Made by a program: the position numbers and the translations under genes. Below the pieces are notes generated by a model. That model ran no database searches and was not told the DNA's origin. It saw only the letters and a list, made by a program, of their open reading frames with translations. Source: a bacterium (lineage in GTDB: Bacteria > Planctomycetota > J058 > JAJDCP01). Taken from it: a DNA stretch of 19,418 nt. How positions within the stretch are numbered: the stretch's first letter is position 1; the number at the start of each line of letters is the position of its first letter. Location of the stretch: the NCBI GenBank assembly GCA_030428695.1, contig JAUIEM010000172.1, positions 1 to 19,418 of the forward strand, read 5' to 3'. Shown here one piece after another: positions 1-7,377 of this stretch.

Positions 1-22
1 CCGTCAAGTACGAGGATCTTTC

Positions 23-1039
23 ATGCCACCAAGCTCTCCGCAGGCCACCGTCATCCCCGCCCTTCCTCCGGGCCCTCGCTCCGGCCCGCGTGCCCTCGAC
101 CTCCTGCCGAGCTGGCGCTGGGCTGGGCTGCTCCTGACGATCCTCGGCCTGGGCTGCGGCTTCGTCCACTTCCTCAAGATGATCGAATTCGACAGCGCCG
201 GACAACTCGACAAGCTCTTCATCCCCCTGGTCTTCGGGATCTTGTTCGTCGTGGGGACCCAGGTGCTCGCGCTCGGTATACGCCACGGAGTCCGCACCTG
301 GGCCGACACGCTGTTCGCGCCGGGCGAGCCGCGATGGGCCGGCAGCCTCGACGACATCTCCGGCGTCCTCGGCTGGCGCGACGGGAGCCTCGTCTTCTAC
401 CGCCGCACGCCCGCCTCCACCACTCCCCAGCCCGGCATGCCGGGCAGCGCCCTCGCCCCCGTACGCCGGTGGGCCGGGAACACCCTCCTCGGCATCGAGG
501 CGCTTCCGCCCGAGAGCGTCACCGGCTGGTGGCTCGGCTGGTCACGGCTGCTGCTGCTGTTTCGTGACGGCGAGCGGCTGACGCTGACGACCGTCGGCGC
601 CGGCCGGGCTGCCGCGCTGTTCCACCACGCACGGGAGCGCTCGCTCGAACAGCTCGCCGACGGCGACCCCTTCGTCCTGCAGGTCCTCACGGGCCTGGGA
701 CACTGCCCCCTGCGCCTCCTGACGCTGGAAGCGTCGCCCGAGCGGGTCCGTGTCGAGGCGCGCAGCACCGTCGCCACGAAGCTCGACAACGTGCAGCTCG
801 CCACCTTCGCCGAGGCTGCGATGCTCGGCCTGGCGCGGGCCAGCGGCGGAGAGTGCCGGCTCGGCCGACTGGCCCTCGACTTCCTCCGCGCGCCCGCCGG
901 TCCAGCGGTCGACCTCGAGCTGAAGCGAGAAGGCGAGATCTGGCAGCTCCAGCTCTCCCACGGCGACACCGTGCTCGCCCGCGGGCAGGCGCAGCTCGCC
1001 TCCGGAGAGCTCGCCCCGCTGGCCGGAGCAGCGCCCTGA
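23..1039 (+). CDS. Hypothetical two-TM membrane protein
   Basis: I do not recognise this 338-aa protein. The first 30 residues are Pro-rich and are followed by two hydrophobic segments at about residues 33-52 and 64-86, so it is probably anchored in the inner membrane by a hairpin. The remaining 250 residues look soluble and carry no motif I can name. They contain alternating short hydrophobic strands ending in a region of the type 'DLELKREGEIWQLQLSHGD', which suggests a beta-rich domain. The ATG at 23 is preceded by GAGGA at 12-16, which supports this start. The next gene follows in the same direction after 62 bp, so the two may be co-transcribed. Existence of the gene is well supported by the RBS and coherent amino-acid composition; its function is unknown. 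Confidence 0.75.
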   Translation: MPPSSPQATVIPALPPGPRSGPRALDLLPSWRWAGLLLTILGLGCGFVHFLKMIEFDSAGQLDKLFIPLVFGILFVVGTQVLALGIRHGVRTWADTLFAPGEPRWAGSLDDISGVLGWRDGSLVFYRRTPASTTPQPGMPGSALAPVRRWAGNTLLGIEALPPESVTGWWLGWSRLLLLFRDGERLTLTTVGAGRAAALFHHARERSLEQLADGDPFVLQVLTGLGHCPLRLLTLEASPERVRVEARSTVATKLDNVQLATFAEAAMLGLARASGGECRLGRLALDFLRAPAGPAVDLELKREGEIWQLQLSHGDTVLARGQAQLASGELAPLAGAAP

Positions 1040-1101
1040 CCCGACAAACACTGCATCCTGCGCGCCACGCCTCCGGTACAACAGGACAGGAGGGCCTCCG
1101 C

Positions 1102-2094
1102 ATGGCACGCACGGTTCCGTTCCTTCTCCTTGCCTCTACCCTCGCCGCCCAGCACTGCGGCCTGCCCGGCAGGCAGGGCATCGCCGGTGGCTCCGACGCG
1201 GGGCGCCTGGTCCCCGGCGACGGCTGGTCGCTGGTGTGGGAAGCGGACGGCGCCGCGGTCGGCGAGGTCGGCCGCGTCGGCGCCGGCTTCTACGCCCACT
1301 GGCTGTTCGCCGCACCGGACGGCGAGGGCTTCCTCGTCATCGGCCAGCCCCTGCTGACGAGCTACGGACGCGCGCAGGCCAGCCCCGGGCTGTTGTGCTA
1401 CTACGCCGGGCCCCAGGATCTGCGCCTGGCCCTTCCCTACGACGCCGTCGCCGCCGAGGACGAGCGGCTGCAGCGCGGCAGCTGTGGTTTCGAGCAGGGC
1501 TGCTATACCTTCCTGCAGCTCGCCGCACCGCCGGCCCTCGAGGAGGACGGCGCCCGGGTCCGCATCGAGCTGCCCGGCAGCCAACGCGTCGTCCGCTTCG
1601 ACCTGGCCCTCGGGCTGCTGCTGGACGAGCGCGGCGAGGAGCTGCTGTGCGCGCTCCTGCGCTCGCCCTACGAGGCCCCGAGCGGCGCGGTGCACGGCGC
1701 GATCGTCGAGCTCGGCGACCCCGAGCCGGGCGTGCGGGAAGCCGCCCGCACGCGGCTGGAGGCGGAGGGCGCGGCGGTGTGGCCCGACCTCCTGCGCTGG
1801 CTGCACGACGACCCGGACCCCGAGGTCGCGTTCCGCCTCGAGGAGCTGCTCGCGCCCTGCTGCGCCTTCCCCCGCGAGCTCGCCGCCCTGCCCTTCGACC
1901 TCGACGGGCTCGCCCGCCTCGCGACCTTCCCCGACGCCGCGCTCGCCCGGGCGGCTGTCGAGCGCCTGATCGCGCTGACCCCGTTCGACGGACGCTTCGA
2001 GCCCGCGCACTGGCGCGGGCTGCTCGAGCGCGAGCGCGACGCGCTGGTCTGGGATCCCGACTACCAGGCGTACCGCTGGCGGGACCTGGAGTGA
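1102..2094 (+). CDS. Exported hypothetical protein with HEAT-like C-terminal part
   Basis: This is a 330-aa protein with a short Sec-type signal peptide (residues 1-17, ending LAAQ), so it is probably periplasmic or cell-surface. Residues 18-190 contain several Trp, Gly and Tyr residues and Cys at 19, 99, 128, 134 and 183. C128 and C134 could form a disulfide in an oxidising compartment. Residues 198-300 look like HEAT/armadillo-type helical repeats, with segments such as 'GDPEPGVREAARTRLE' and 'DDPDPEVAFRLEELL' in the usual D-P-x-V-R pattern. Such repeats are normally protein-binding scaffolds. The ATG at 1102 has a strong GGAGG at 1089-1093; the open frame extends further upstream but overlaps gene one and lacks such a site. 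No enzyme motif is seen and the function is unknown. Confidence 0.75.
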   Translation: MARTVPFLLLASTLAAQHCGLPGRQGIAGGSDAGRLVPGDGWSLVWEADGAAVGEVGRVGAGFYAHWLFAAPDGEGFLVIGQPLLTSYGRAQASPGLLCYYAGPQDLRLALPYDAVAAEDERLQRGSCGFEQGCYTFLQLAAPPALEEDGARVRIELPGSQRVVRFDLALGLLLDERGEELLCALLRSPYEAPSGAVHGAIVELGDPEPGVREAARTRLEAEGAAVWPDLLRWLHDDPDPEVAFRLEELLAPCCAFPRELAALPFDLDGLARLATFPDAALARAAVERLIALTPFDGRFEPAHWRGLLERERDALVWDPDYQAYRWRDLE

Positions 2095-2111
2095 ATCAGC
2101 CCGAATGAAGA

Positions 2112-2135
2112 ACGCGAGCCCGGCCGGGCTCGCGT
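2112..2135. terminator. Perfect 24-bp palindrome between convergent genes
   Basis: The half-site ACGCGAGCCCGG at 2112-2123 is followed directly by its exact reverse complement at 2124-2135. It sits in the 66-bp gap between the + gene ending at 2094 and the - gene ending at 2161, so a shared bidirectional terminator is the simplest reading. On the - strand it is followed by a T-rich TTCTTCATT, which fits termination of the leftward gene better than of the rightward one. With no spacer it folds into a stem with a tight GGCC turn. Confidence 0.55.
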
Positions 2136-2160
2136 ACAAGAACGGACCGCACACCTTCTC

Positions 2161-4647
2161 CTATTGGAGCGGCATGCTGTTCTCGTCGGCGGGGAAGTCG
2201 TACTCCTGGCGCATCACGCCGCTCTCGTCGACGTAGAAGTAGCGGCCATTCCCGTCGGCCGGCATCGCCCGCAGCCACCAGCCAGTGCTCGGGTCGTCGG
2301 TGCCGTACTCGAAGATGTAGCCGGACTTCATGCCCGAGCCGAGCACGTTGTCGATCAGCCCGACCTCCATCATCTCCTCGAGGCTCAGGGCGTAGTCGTT
2401 CATCCCGTCGCCTTCGATGTCCCCCTGGAAGAACATCGCGTTCGACGAGACGATCGTGCGCATCGAGCTGATCGCGGACGCCTCGTTCGCCGCGCCCCGG
2501 GCCGCGAGCAGGTTGGGAATCGCGATCGCCGCGACGATGCCGACCGCGGCGGCGGCGGGCATCGCGCCGACGCCCGCGGAGCTCATGCGCAGCTCGGCGA
2601 CGATGGTCTTCCCGTCGGAGTGCATCGTGCTGACCGCGGGCTGCATGTACTGGGCGAGCACGTGACCGCGCGGGGCGAGGGACATGTCCATCGGCACGCC
2701 GGCGCGGCGCGCGAAGCCTTCGGCGTACTGCATCAGCGGCATGAAGCTGTTGTACCAGATCAGGAAGGCCGGGCGCCCGTCACTGTAGGAGAAGAAGCTC
2801 GCGTTGGCCGAGGGGGTTCCCGCGATGCCCTGGAAGGTCGTGTGCGCGGAGAGCTGGCTGCCGCCGTCGAGCTTCCAGTCGATGTGGTCCTTGAGGTCCT
2901 GGGCGCGGTTGCTCAGCCACATCCAGCCGGACTCGTCGACGGTGAAGGCGAAGCCGGAGAACATCGTCGTGACCAGGCCGAGCGCCTCGTCGGGGCTACG
3001 CGGCTCGGACTCGAAGGGGTTCTGCCCGAGCTCCCCGAGGGTCGCGAGCAACACCCGCATGCGCTGGCCGCGGTAGTTGCGCTCGCTGACCTCGAGCAGG
3101 CCGGCCGCCGCCAGACCGCTCAGCACGCGCTCGAAGGCCTCGGCGTCCTCGAGCTGGAGGGCGGACACCGACGAGGGGATCATGCTGCCGCCCCGCGGCA
3201 TGCGCATGTAGCTGTACATCGAGCTGCCGAAGGCGGCGAAGAGGTCGCCCTCGAGGGTGAAGCCGAGCGACTTCTCGGTCTCGGCGATCATCTTCTCGAC
3301 CTCGACGAACTGCTCGTCGCCGACGCCGGCCTTCACGATCCCGAGGATCTTGTCGTACATCGCCCCGAAGTCGAAGCTGGCCGCGCTGTAGCCGCTGGCA
3401 TCGCCGGGGATGTTCGCCGCGAAGGCGGCGGGACCGCTGACCGGCTGGCCGTTGAACAGCGAGAACAGGCCGGTCAGCTCCTCCTCGGCGTCGAGGGCGA
3501 AGCGACAGCTCGCCTGGCCATCGGTGGCGCCGACCGAGAAGCCGGCGGAGCGCAGGCCCATCAGGCCGGCGCTCTCGAGGGCCGCCGCGATCTCGGCGGG
3601 CGGTTCGGGCATCACGTCGAGCAGCGCGGCGAGGTGCGCGAAGCCGGTCAGCACGGGCGCTTCCATCGCGCACTGGCCCATCAGCTCATCGCGGACGGGG
3701 TTGGCGACGGGCGCCGCCGTGCCGTCGAGCAGCGCGAGGGCGCGCTCGAAGCTCTCCGGGTCGCCAGCGGCGACGCAGTGGGAGCCGCGCAGCGCGATCA
3801 TCAGCTTGGGGTCGCCGTCGATCTCCCAGCCCTTGTAGGGGCGCTCGGCATCCTCGCCGAAGGTGCGGATGCGCTCGGGGGGGAAGTTCTCGAAGAACTT
3901 GCCGAGCATCTTGTCGACGAAGGCCTCGCTGCCCTCGTTGACCCGCAGCGAGATCAGGAAGCGGATCGGGTTCCCCATCGGCCCGGCGCCGCCCCAGTCG
4001 ATGCCGATGTCCGTGTCGAGACCCTCGCCGCCCGGTGCGCCGTCGGCGCCGAGGGAGCGGAAGCTGACCTCGCCGTCATCGGCGACGACCATCTTGTAGG
4101 CCCGGCCCCAGGGGTCGAGCAGGTCTTCGGGCGACTCCATCCAGACGTAGGGGCCGTACCAGCTGTCGTCGCCGGGGTTCTCGACCAGCTCGTCGATCGA
4201 CTTCGGCTGGCGCCCCATGTCGAGGCTGAAGTAGTAGGCGGCGTTGGTCATCTGGTGGGCCATCGAGAAGGCCTGGGACTGCTTCTGCTGCATCTCGATC
4301 GCCGCGGAGTCGACGCTGAGCAGCGCGACGCCCGCTTCCTCGACGACCATATTCATCGCGTCTTCCATCGGCAGCCCCATCTGCTTCTCGAACTCGACGG
4401 CGAGCTCGTCGAACAGTCCTTCGCCGCCCTGCTCGAGGACCTCGAGGAAGGCCTTGACCTCCTCGTCCTCGAGCATCGTCCCGAGGTCGGAGCTCCTGAA
4501 GGCCTCCGAGGCCTCCTGCCAGTCGGGGACGACGAGGTAGGCCAGCGCATCGCCGACCGCCTCTTCGAAGGTGGCTTCCTGGGCGAGCACGGTGCCGCCC
4601 AGCGCGGACAACAGGATCAGGGCGATCCCGCGGAATCGGACAGTCAT
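2161..4647 (-). CDS. Exported 828-aa protein with GspG-like and pilin-like modules
   Basis: The protein has a signal peptide (residues 1-22, ending VLAQ). Residues about 120-216 resemble the globular head of the type II secretion pseudopilin GspG: a helix, then GRQPKSIDEL, WYGPYV, DPWGRAY and SLGADGAPGGEG. Residues 220-690 form a large beta-rich region reminiscent of DUF3352-type exported proteins (FTLEGDLFAAFGSS, ANIPGDASGY). Residues about 695-828 look like a mature type IV pilin: hydrophobic AAAAVGIVAAIAIPNLLAAR, then NEASAISSMRTI and a head ending RYFYVDESGVMR. The usual prepilin-peptidase site (G followed by F and E at +5) is absent before that helix. The start at 4647 is chosen over an upstream frame because GGGAGGAAGAT lies just before the ATG and the signal peptide begins there. 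It is probably anchored in the envelope by the C-terminal helix. Function is unknown; the similarity calls are from memory of the families. Confidence 0.8.
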   Translation of the reverse strand: MTVRFRGIALILLSALGGTVLAQEATFEEAVGDALAYLVVPDWQEASEAFRSSDLGTMLEDEEVKAFLEVLEQGGEGLFDELAVEFEKQMGLPMEDAMNMVVEEAGVALLSVDSAAIEMQQKQSQAFSMAHQMTNAAYYFSLDMGRQPKSIDELVENPGDDSWYGPYVWMESPEDLLDPWGRAYKMVVADDGEVSFRSLGADGAPGGEGLDTDIGIDWGGAGPMGNPIRFLISLRVNEGSEAFVDKMLGKFFENFPPERIRTFGEDAERPYKGWEIDGDPKLMIALRGSHCVAAGDPESFERALALLDGTAAPVANPVRDELMGQCAMEAPVLTGFAHLAALLDVMPEPPAEIAAALESAGLMGLRSAGFSVGATDGQASCRFALDAEEELTGLFSLFNGQPVSGPAAFAANIPGDASGYSAASFDFGAMYDKILGIVKAGVGDEQFVEVEKMIAETEKSLGFTLEGDLFAAFGSSMYSYMRMPRGGSMIPSSVSALQLEDAEAFERVLSGLAAAGLLEVSERNYRGQRMRVLLATLGELGQNPFESEPRSPDEALGLVTTMFSGFAFTVDESGWMWLSNRAQDLKDHIDWKLDGGSQLSAHTTFQGIAGTPSANASFFSYSDGRPAFLIWYNSFMPLMQYAEGFARRAGVPMDMSLAPRGHVLAQYMQPAVSTMHSDGKTIVAELRMSSAGVGAMPAAAAVGIVAAIAIPNLLAARGAANEASAISSMRTIVSSNAMFFQGDIEGDGMNDYALSLEEMMEVGLIDNVLGSGMKSGYIFEYGTDDPSTGWWLRAMPADGNGRYFYVDESGVMRQEYDFPADENSMPLQ

Positions 4648-4721
4648 ATCTTCCTCCCGGATTAGGCGACCCCTGGCCCAGCGCGGGCCCACCCCTCAGC
4701 GAGGGTCGCGACGCGGGATCG

Positions 4722-4751
4722 ATTGTAGCAATCCAGGGAAGGCCTCGCGAA
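4722..4751 (-). promoter_or_regulatory. Candidate promoter for the 828-aa exported protein gene
   Basis: On the - strand the -10-like TACAAT (plus positions 4722-4727, 5 of 6 to consensus) lies 18 bp downstream of a weak -35-like TTCGCG (4746-4751). It would give a leader of about 70 nt. The -10 is the only good one in the 162-bp gap between the thioredoxin gene and this gene. Confidence 0.35.
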
Positions 4752-4779
4752 CCGGGAGGCGACCGCGGCCGGGTGGTTT

Positions 4780-4809
4780 CCGCCCGACCGGGTCCGGAGA
4801 GCCGGGCGG
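4780..4809 (-). terminator. Hairpin at the end of the thioredoxin-like gene
   Basis: A 7-bp perfect stem (CCGCCCG at 4780-4786, CGGGCGG at 4803-4809) abuts the stop codon of the thioredoxin-like gene. It is not followed by a T-tract on the - strand, so it is a weak terminator candidate or an mRNA 3'-end stabiliser. Confidence 0.3.
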
Positions 4810-5376
4810 CTACTCCTCCGGGGCGGGCTCGAGGTCGGCGGGAGGCTCTTCGTTCAGGAGCACCTCGACCGCGCGGTCGAGATCACCGTTCGCGAGGTCG
4901 GCGACCCGCAGGTTCCCCGCGCGGTCGATCAGATAGTAGTCGGGGTAGGAATCGACCCGGAAGGCCTTGACGGTCTTCCCGTCGACATCGACGGCGATCG
5001 GGTAGTCGATCTCCTGGCTGGCGGCGAACTTTGCCATCCGGTCTCCGGCGTTCGTCGTGTGGACCCCGATGACGATCAGTCCCCGGTCCTTGTGCTCGGC
5101 GTACAGCTCCTTGAGGTGCGGAATCGCCGCACGGCAGGGACCACACCAGGTGCCCCAGAAGTCGAGCACGACGACCTTGCCGCGCAGGCTCTCGAGGGTG
5201 AGCGCCTCGCCATCGGTGTTCTGCCAGTTCTCGACCTCCATCGCGGGGGGCGGCTGACCTTCGAGCGAATCCTTCTGGGCCCGCTTCTCGGCGTTGCCTT
5301 CGCGTTGGAAATCCTGGGCCGTCGCCATCCCCGCCAACAGGGCGAGGAGGGCGCCAGCGCGTAGGACGCTTCGCAT
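4810..5376 (-). CDS. TlpA/ResA-type thiol-disulfide oxidoreductase
   Basis: This 188-aa exported thioredoxin-fold protein begins with a signal peptide (residues 1-20, ending MATA-Q). The thioredoxin domain spans about 45-175, with the redox motif WCGPC at 77-81 in the context VVLDFWGTWCGPCRAAIPHL, which is typical of TlpA/ResA. The cis-proline loop is SYPDYYLID (P144), a variant of the usual GxPTTFLID, so the partner-binding surface may differ. The C-terminus is acidic and Pro-rich (PPADLEPAPEE). It probably reduces disulfides of an envelope protein, for example in cytochrome c maturation, but no partner gene is adjacent. The ATG at 5376 is preceded by GGAGG (5384-5388). The long open frame continuing upstream to 7308 is antisense read-through and not part of the gene. 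It lies 95 bp downstream of the response regulator. Confidence 0.92.
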   Translation of the reverse strand: MRSVLRAGALLALLAGMATAQDFQREGNAEKRAQKDSLEGQPPPAMEVENWQNTDGEALTLESLRGKVVVLDFWGTWCGPCRAAIPHLKELYAEHKDRGLIVIGVHTTNAGDRMAKFAASQEIDYPIAVDVDGKTVKAFRVDSYPDYYLIDRAGNLRVADLANGDLDRAVEVLLNEEPPADLEPAPEE

Positions 5377-5391
5377 CTCGTTTCCTCCATC

Positions 5392-5410
5392 TGCGCACAG
5401 GCCGTGCGCA
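5392..5410 (-). promoter_or_regulatory. Inverted repeat in the leader of the thioredoxin-like gene
   Basis: TGCGCAC at 5392-5398 and GTGCGCA at 5404-5410 form a perfect 7-bp inverted repeat with a 5-base loop, just upstream of the GGAGG ribosome site. It could be an operator or an mRNA hairpin. A weak promoter, TTGCGC (5442-5447, - strand), 17-bp spacer, CAGACT (5419-5424), sits immediately upstream. Confidence 0.3.
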
Positions 5411-5471
5411 CCTCCTGCAGTCTGGCGCGGAGCGCGGCGGGGCGCAAACGACGGACAGGAGAGATCAATCG

Positions 5472-6152
5472 TCAGGGCTCGAAGCGGTAACCGGTGCCGT
5501 GGACCGTGATGACGTGGCGCGGGCAGGAGGGGTCGGGCTCGATCTTCCCGCGCAGGCGCAGCACGGTGTTGTCGACGGCCCGCGTGCGCACCACCCGCTT
5601 GAAGCCCCACACCTCGCGCAACAGCTCGGCCCGCGAGATCACCCGCCGGGGGTGGGCGGCGAAGTAGGACAGCAGCGAGGCCTCCTGGGAGGTCAGCGGG
5701 CAGGAGTCGCCGTTGGCCAGCAGCACCTCCTCGCGGTCGAGGTCGACCCGGGCCGCGTTGAAGCGCAGCATGCCCTTCGGGGGCGTCAGGGTGTGGTCGC
5801 GCAGCTGCACGGCGACGCGCGCGAGCAGCTCTTCGGACGCGAAGGGCTTGGAGATGTAGTCGCTGGCGCCCGCGCGCAGGCCGGTCACGCGCTCGCTGAC
5901 GGTCGCGCGGCCGCTGAGGAAGATCACCGGGAACATCTTCTTCTCGGCCCGCCACTGCTGCAGCAGCTCGAGGCCGGACTTGCCCGGCAGGTTCCAGTCG
6001 ACGATCGCGACGTCGGGCCAGGGGCTGACCGCCTGCTCGGCCTCTTCCGCCGACGCGACGGCGGTGATCTCGTAGCCTTCGGTCTTCAAGGTCGTCGAGA
6101 GCGCCAGCCGCAGCTGGAAATCGTCCTCGACCACCAACACCTGCGAGGGCAT
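5472..6152 (-). CDS. OmpR/PhoB-family response regulator
   Basis: This 226-aa protein has the two classic parts. The receiver domain (1-115) has the acidic pocket E9-D10-D11, phospho-acceptor D52 in VDWNLPGKSG, the switch Ser at 80 (FLSGRA) and K102 in SKPF. The winged-helix DNA-binding domain (about 130-226) has TSQEASLLSYFAAHP, a recognition helix around RTRAVDNTVLRLRGKIE and the wing HVITVHGTGYRFEP. It binds direct-repeat operators when phosphorylated by a sensor kinase. No histidine kinase gene is adjacent, so it is an orphan in this window. The start at 6152 begins directly at the first receiver strand and has GGAG about 10 bases upstream; the upstream frame adds non-homologous sequence. 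It is divergent from the pseudouridine synthase gene. Targets are unknown; a Pho-box-like site near the porin at 11173 is one candidate. Confidence 0.93.
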   Translation of the reverse strand: MPSQVLVVEDDFQLRLALSTTLKTEGYEITAVASAEEAEQAVSPWPDVAIVDWNLPGKSGLELLQQWRAEKKMFPVIFLSGRATVSERVTGLRAGASDYISKPFASEELLARVAVQLRDHTLTPPKGMLRFNAARVDLDREEVLLANGDSCPLTSQEASLLSYFAAHPRRVISRAELLREVWGFKRVVRTRAVDNTVLRLRGKIEPDPSCPRHVITVHGTGYRFEP

Positions 6153-6179
6153 CCCTTCGCTCCGCACGACCGGGCCGTC

Positions 6180-6194
6180 GGGATGGGATGGGAT
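6180..6194. repeat. Short tandem repeat (GGGAT)x3
   Basis: Three perfect tandem copies of GGGAT lie at 6180-6184, 6185-6189 and 6190-6194, 28 bp upstream of the response regulator start. It could be a simple-sequence repeat or a set of direct-repeat half-sites. Confidence 0.5.
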
Positions 6195-6283
6195 GACGGC
6201 CCGCCGTGGTAGAGTGTAGCGTACGACACCGTTTCGCGCATGTCCCCGCTCCCGGAAATGCCCGCCGCTCCTCGCCGCTCCCG

Positions 6284-6312
6284 CTGGCGTGGGGCGCGAA
6301 GCCCGGTACAAT
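6284..6312 (+). promoter_or_regulatory. Candidate promoter for the pseudouridine synthase-hutH unit
   Basis: TACAAT at 6307-6312 (5 of 6 to a sigma-70 -10) is preceded by a poor -35-like CTGGCG at 6284-6289 with a 17-bp spacer. It would give a leader of about 60 nt before the ATG at 6379. Confidence 0.35.
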
Positions 6313-6378
6313 GCGCGCGGGCGGGTCCCACCGCAGGCCGGAAGGCGATGGCGGACCGGCACGGAAGGCGCACGCGAG

Positions 6379-7377
6379 ATGAAGGTCCCGATCCGAAGTC
6401 ATGCCCGCCCGCCGGAGTGGGTCGCCTACCGGGTCCCTCCGGAGAAGGCCGGGCTGCGCCTGGACACCTTCCTCACCGAGTGCCTGCACTGGCGCAGCCG
6501 CAACCAGGTGCAGGAGCTGATCCGCGCCCGCAAGATCAAGGTCAACGGCGGCCGGGCGAAGAAGTCCCTCAAGGTCGTCGCGGACGACCTGATCGAGGTC
6601 AAGGTGCCGCCGCCGGCGCGCGAGCCGCGCCCCGACCTGATCCCGATCGACATCATCTTCGAGGACGACGACCTGCTCGCGCTGAACAAGCCGCCGGGGG
6701 TCGTGTGCCATCCGGTCGGCCAGTTCCAGTACGAGACGCTGGTCAACGCCCTGCACCTGTTCTTCGAGGCGCGCGGCACGCCGTTCATGCCGCAGCTCTG
6801 CCACCGCCTCGACCGCGAGACCAGCGGCGTGCTGCTGATCGCCAAGACCCCGGCGGTGCGCGCGAAGGTCCAGGCCATCTGGGAGGCGCGCGCGGTCGAG
6901 AAACGCTACGTCGCCCTGGCCACCGGCGTGCTCGCGGACGACGAGGGCCGCATCGACCTGCCGCTCGCGCCGCACCCCGACAGCCCCGGCGGCCTGAAGA
7001 TGCACGTCGCCGCCGACGGCCTCGAGGCGCACACCGCCTTCCGGGTGCTCGAGCGCCTGGACGGCGCGACCCACGTCGAGGTCGAGCTGTTCACCGGCCG
7101 GCAGCACCAGATCCGCGCCCACCTGCACGCCCTCGGCCACCCGCTGCTGTGCGACACCCTGTACCTGACCCCCGGCGGTGATGCGCCGTCGCGCTGGCGC
7201 GAGGAGCAGCAGGCGCCGGAGGGCCCCGGCGGCCTGTGCCGGCAGGCCCTGCACGCCCTGCGGCTGCGCATGCGCCATCCGACCCGGGGCGAGACCCTCG
7301 ATCTCCATGCGCCGCCCGCGCCCGACTTCCGGGCCGCCCTCGCGGCGCTCCAGCTTCCTTCGGAGGAAACGCGATGA
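6379..7377 (+). CDS. RluA-family RNA pseudouridine synthase
   Basis: This 332-aa enzyme isomerises uridine to pseudouridine in rRNA or tRNA in the cytoplasm. An N-terminal S4 RNA-binding domain (about residues 25-78, LRLDTFLTECLHWRSRNQVQELIRARKI) is followed by the catalytic domain: ALNKPPGVVCHP at 102-112, the active-site motif HRLDRETSG at 142-150 with catalytic D145, and GRQHQIRAHLHALGHPLLCD. Size and order match RluC/RluD-type enzymes; the exact target base cannot be told from sequence. The ATG at 6379 has GGAAGG 11 bases upstream; an earlier ATG at 6289 in the same frame would add 30 non-homologous residues. The last codons overlap the next gene as ATGA, so translation of histidine ammonia-lyase is probably coupled to this gene. 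Confidence 0.93.
   Translation: MKVPIRSHARPPEWVAYRVPPEKAGLRLDTFLTECLHWRSRNQVQELIRARKIKVNGGRAKKSLKVVADDLIEVKVPPPAREPRPDLIPIDIIFEDDDLLALNKPPGVVCHPVGQFQYETLVNALHLFFEARGTPFMPQLCHRLDRETSGVLLIAKTPAVRAKVQAIWEARAVEKRYVALATGVLADDEGRIDLPLAPHPDSPGGLKMHVAADGLEAHTAFRVLERLDGATHVEVELFTGRQHQIRAHLHALGHPLLCDTLYLTPGGDAPSRWREEQQAPEGPGGLCRQALHALRLRMRHPTRGETLDLHAPPAPDFRAALAALQLPSEETR

Noticed and set aside
397..2154. 585-codon - strand frame opposite the first two genes
   Set aside because: It has shadow composition, no signal or motif, no RBS, and overlaps two + genes with good ribosome sites.
2164..4665. Long + strand open frame opposite the 828-aa exported protein
   Set aside because: It is the complement of a GC-rich gene: no ribosome site, unusual His/Val/Glu/Arg-rich composition and no motif. 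The - strand has signal peptide, RBS and pilin-like domains.
4810..7308. One 832-codon open frame on - covering thioredoxin, response regulator and pseudouridine synthase regions
   Set aside because: Only the last 188 codons, with RBS, signal peptide and WCGPC, are a gene. The rest is antisense or out of frame to well-supported genes.
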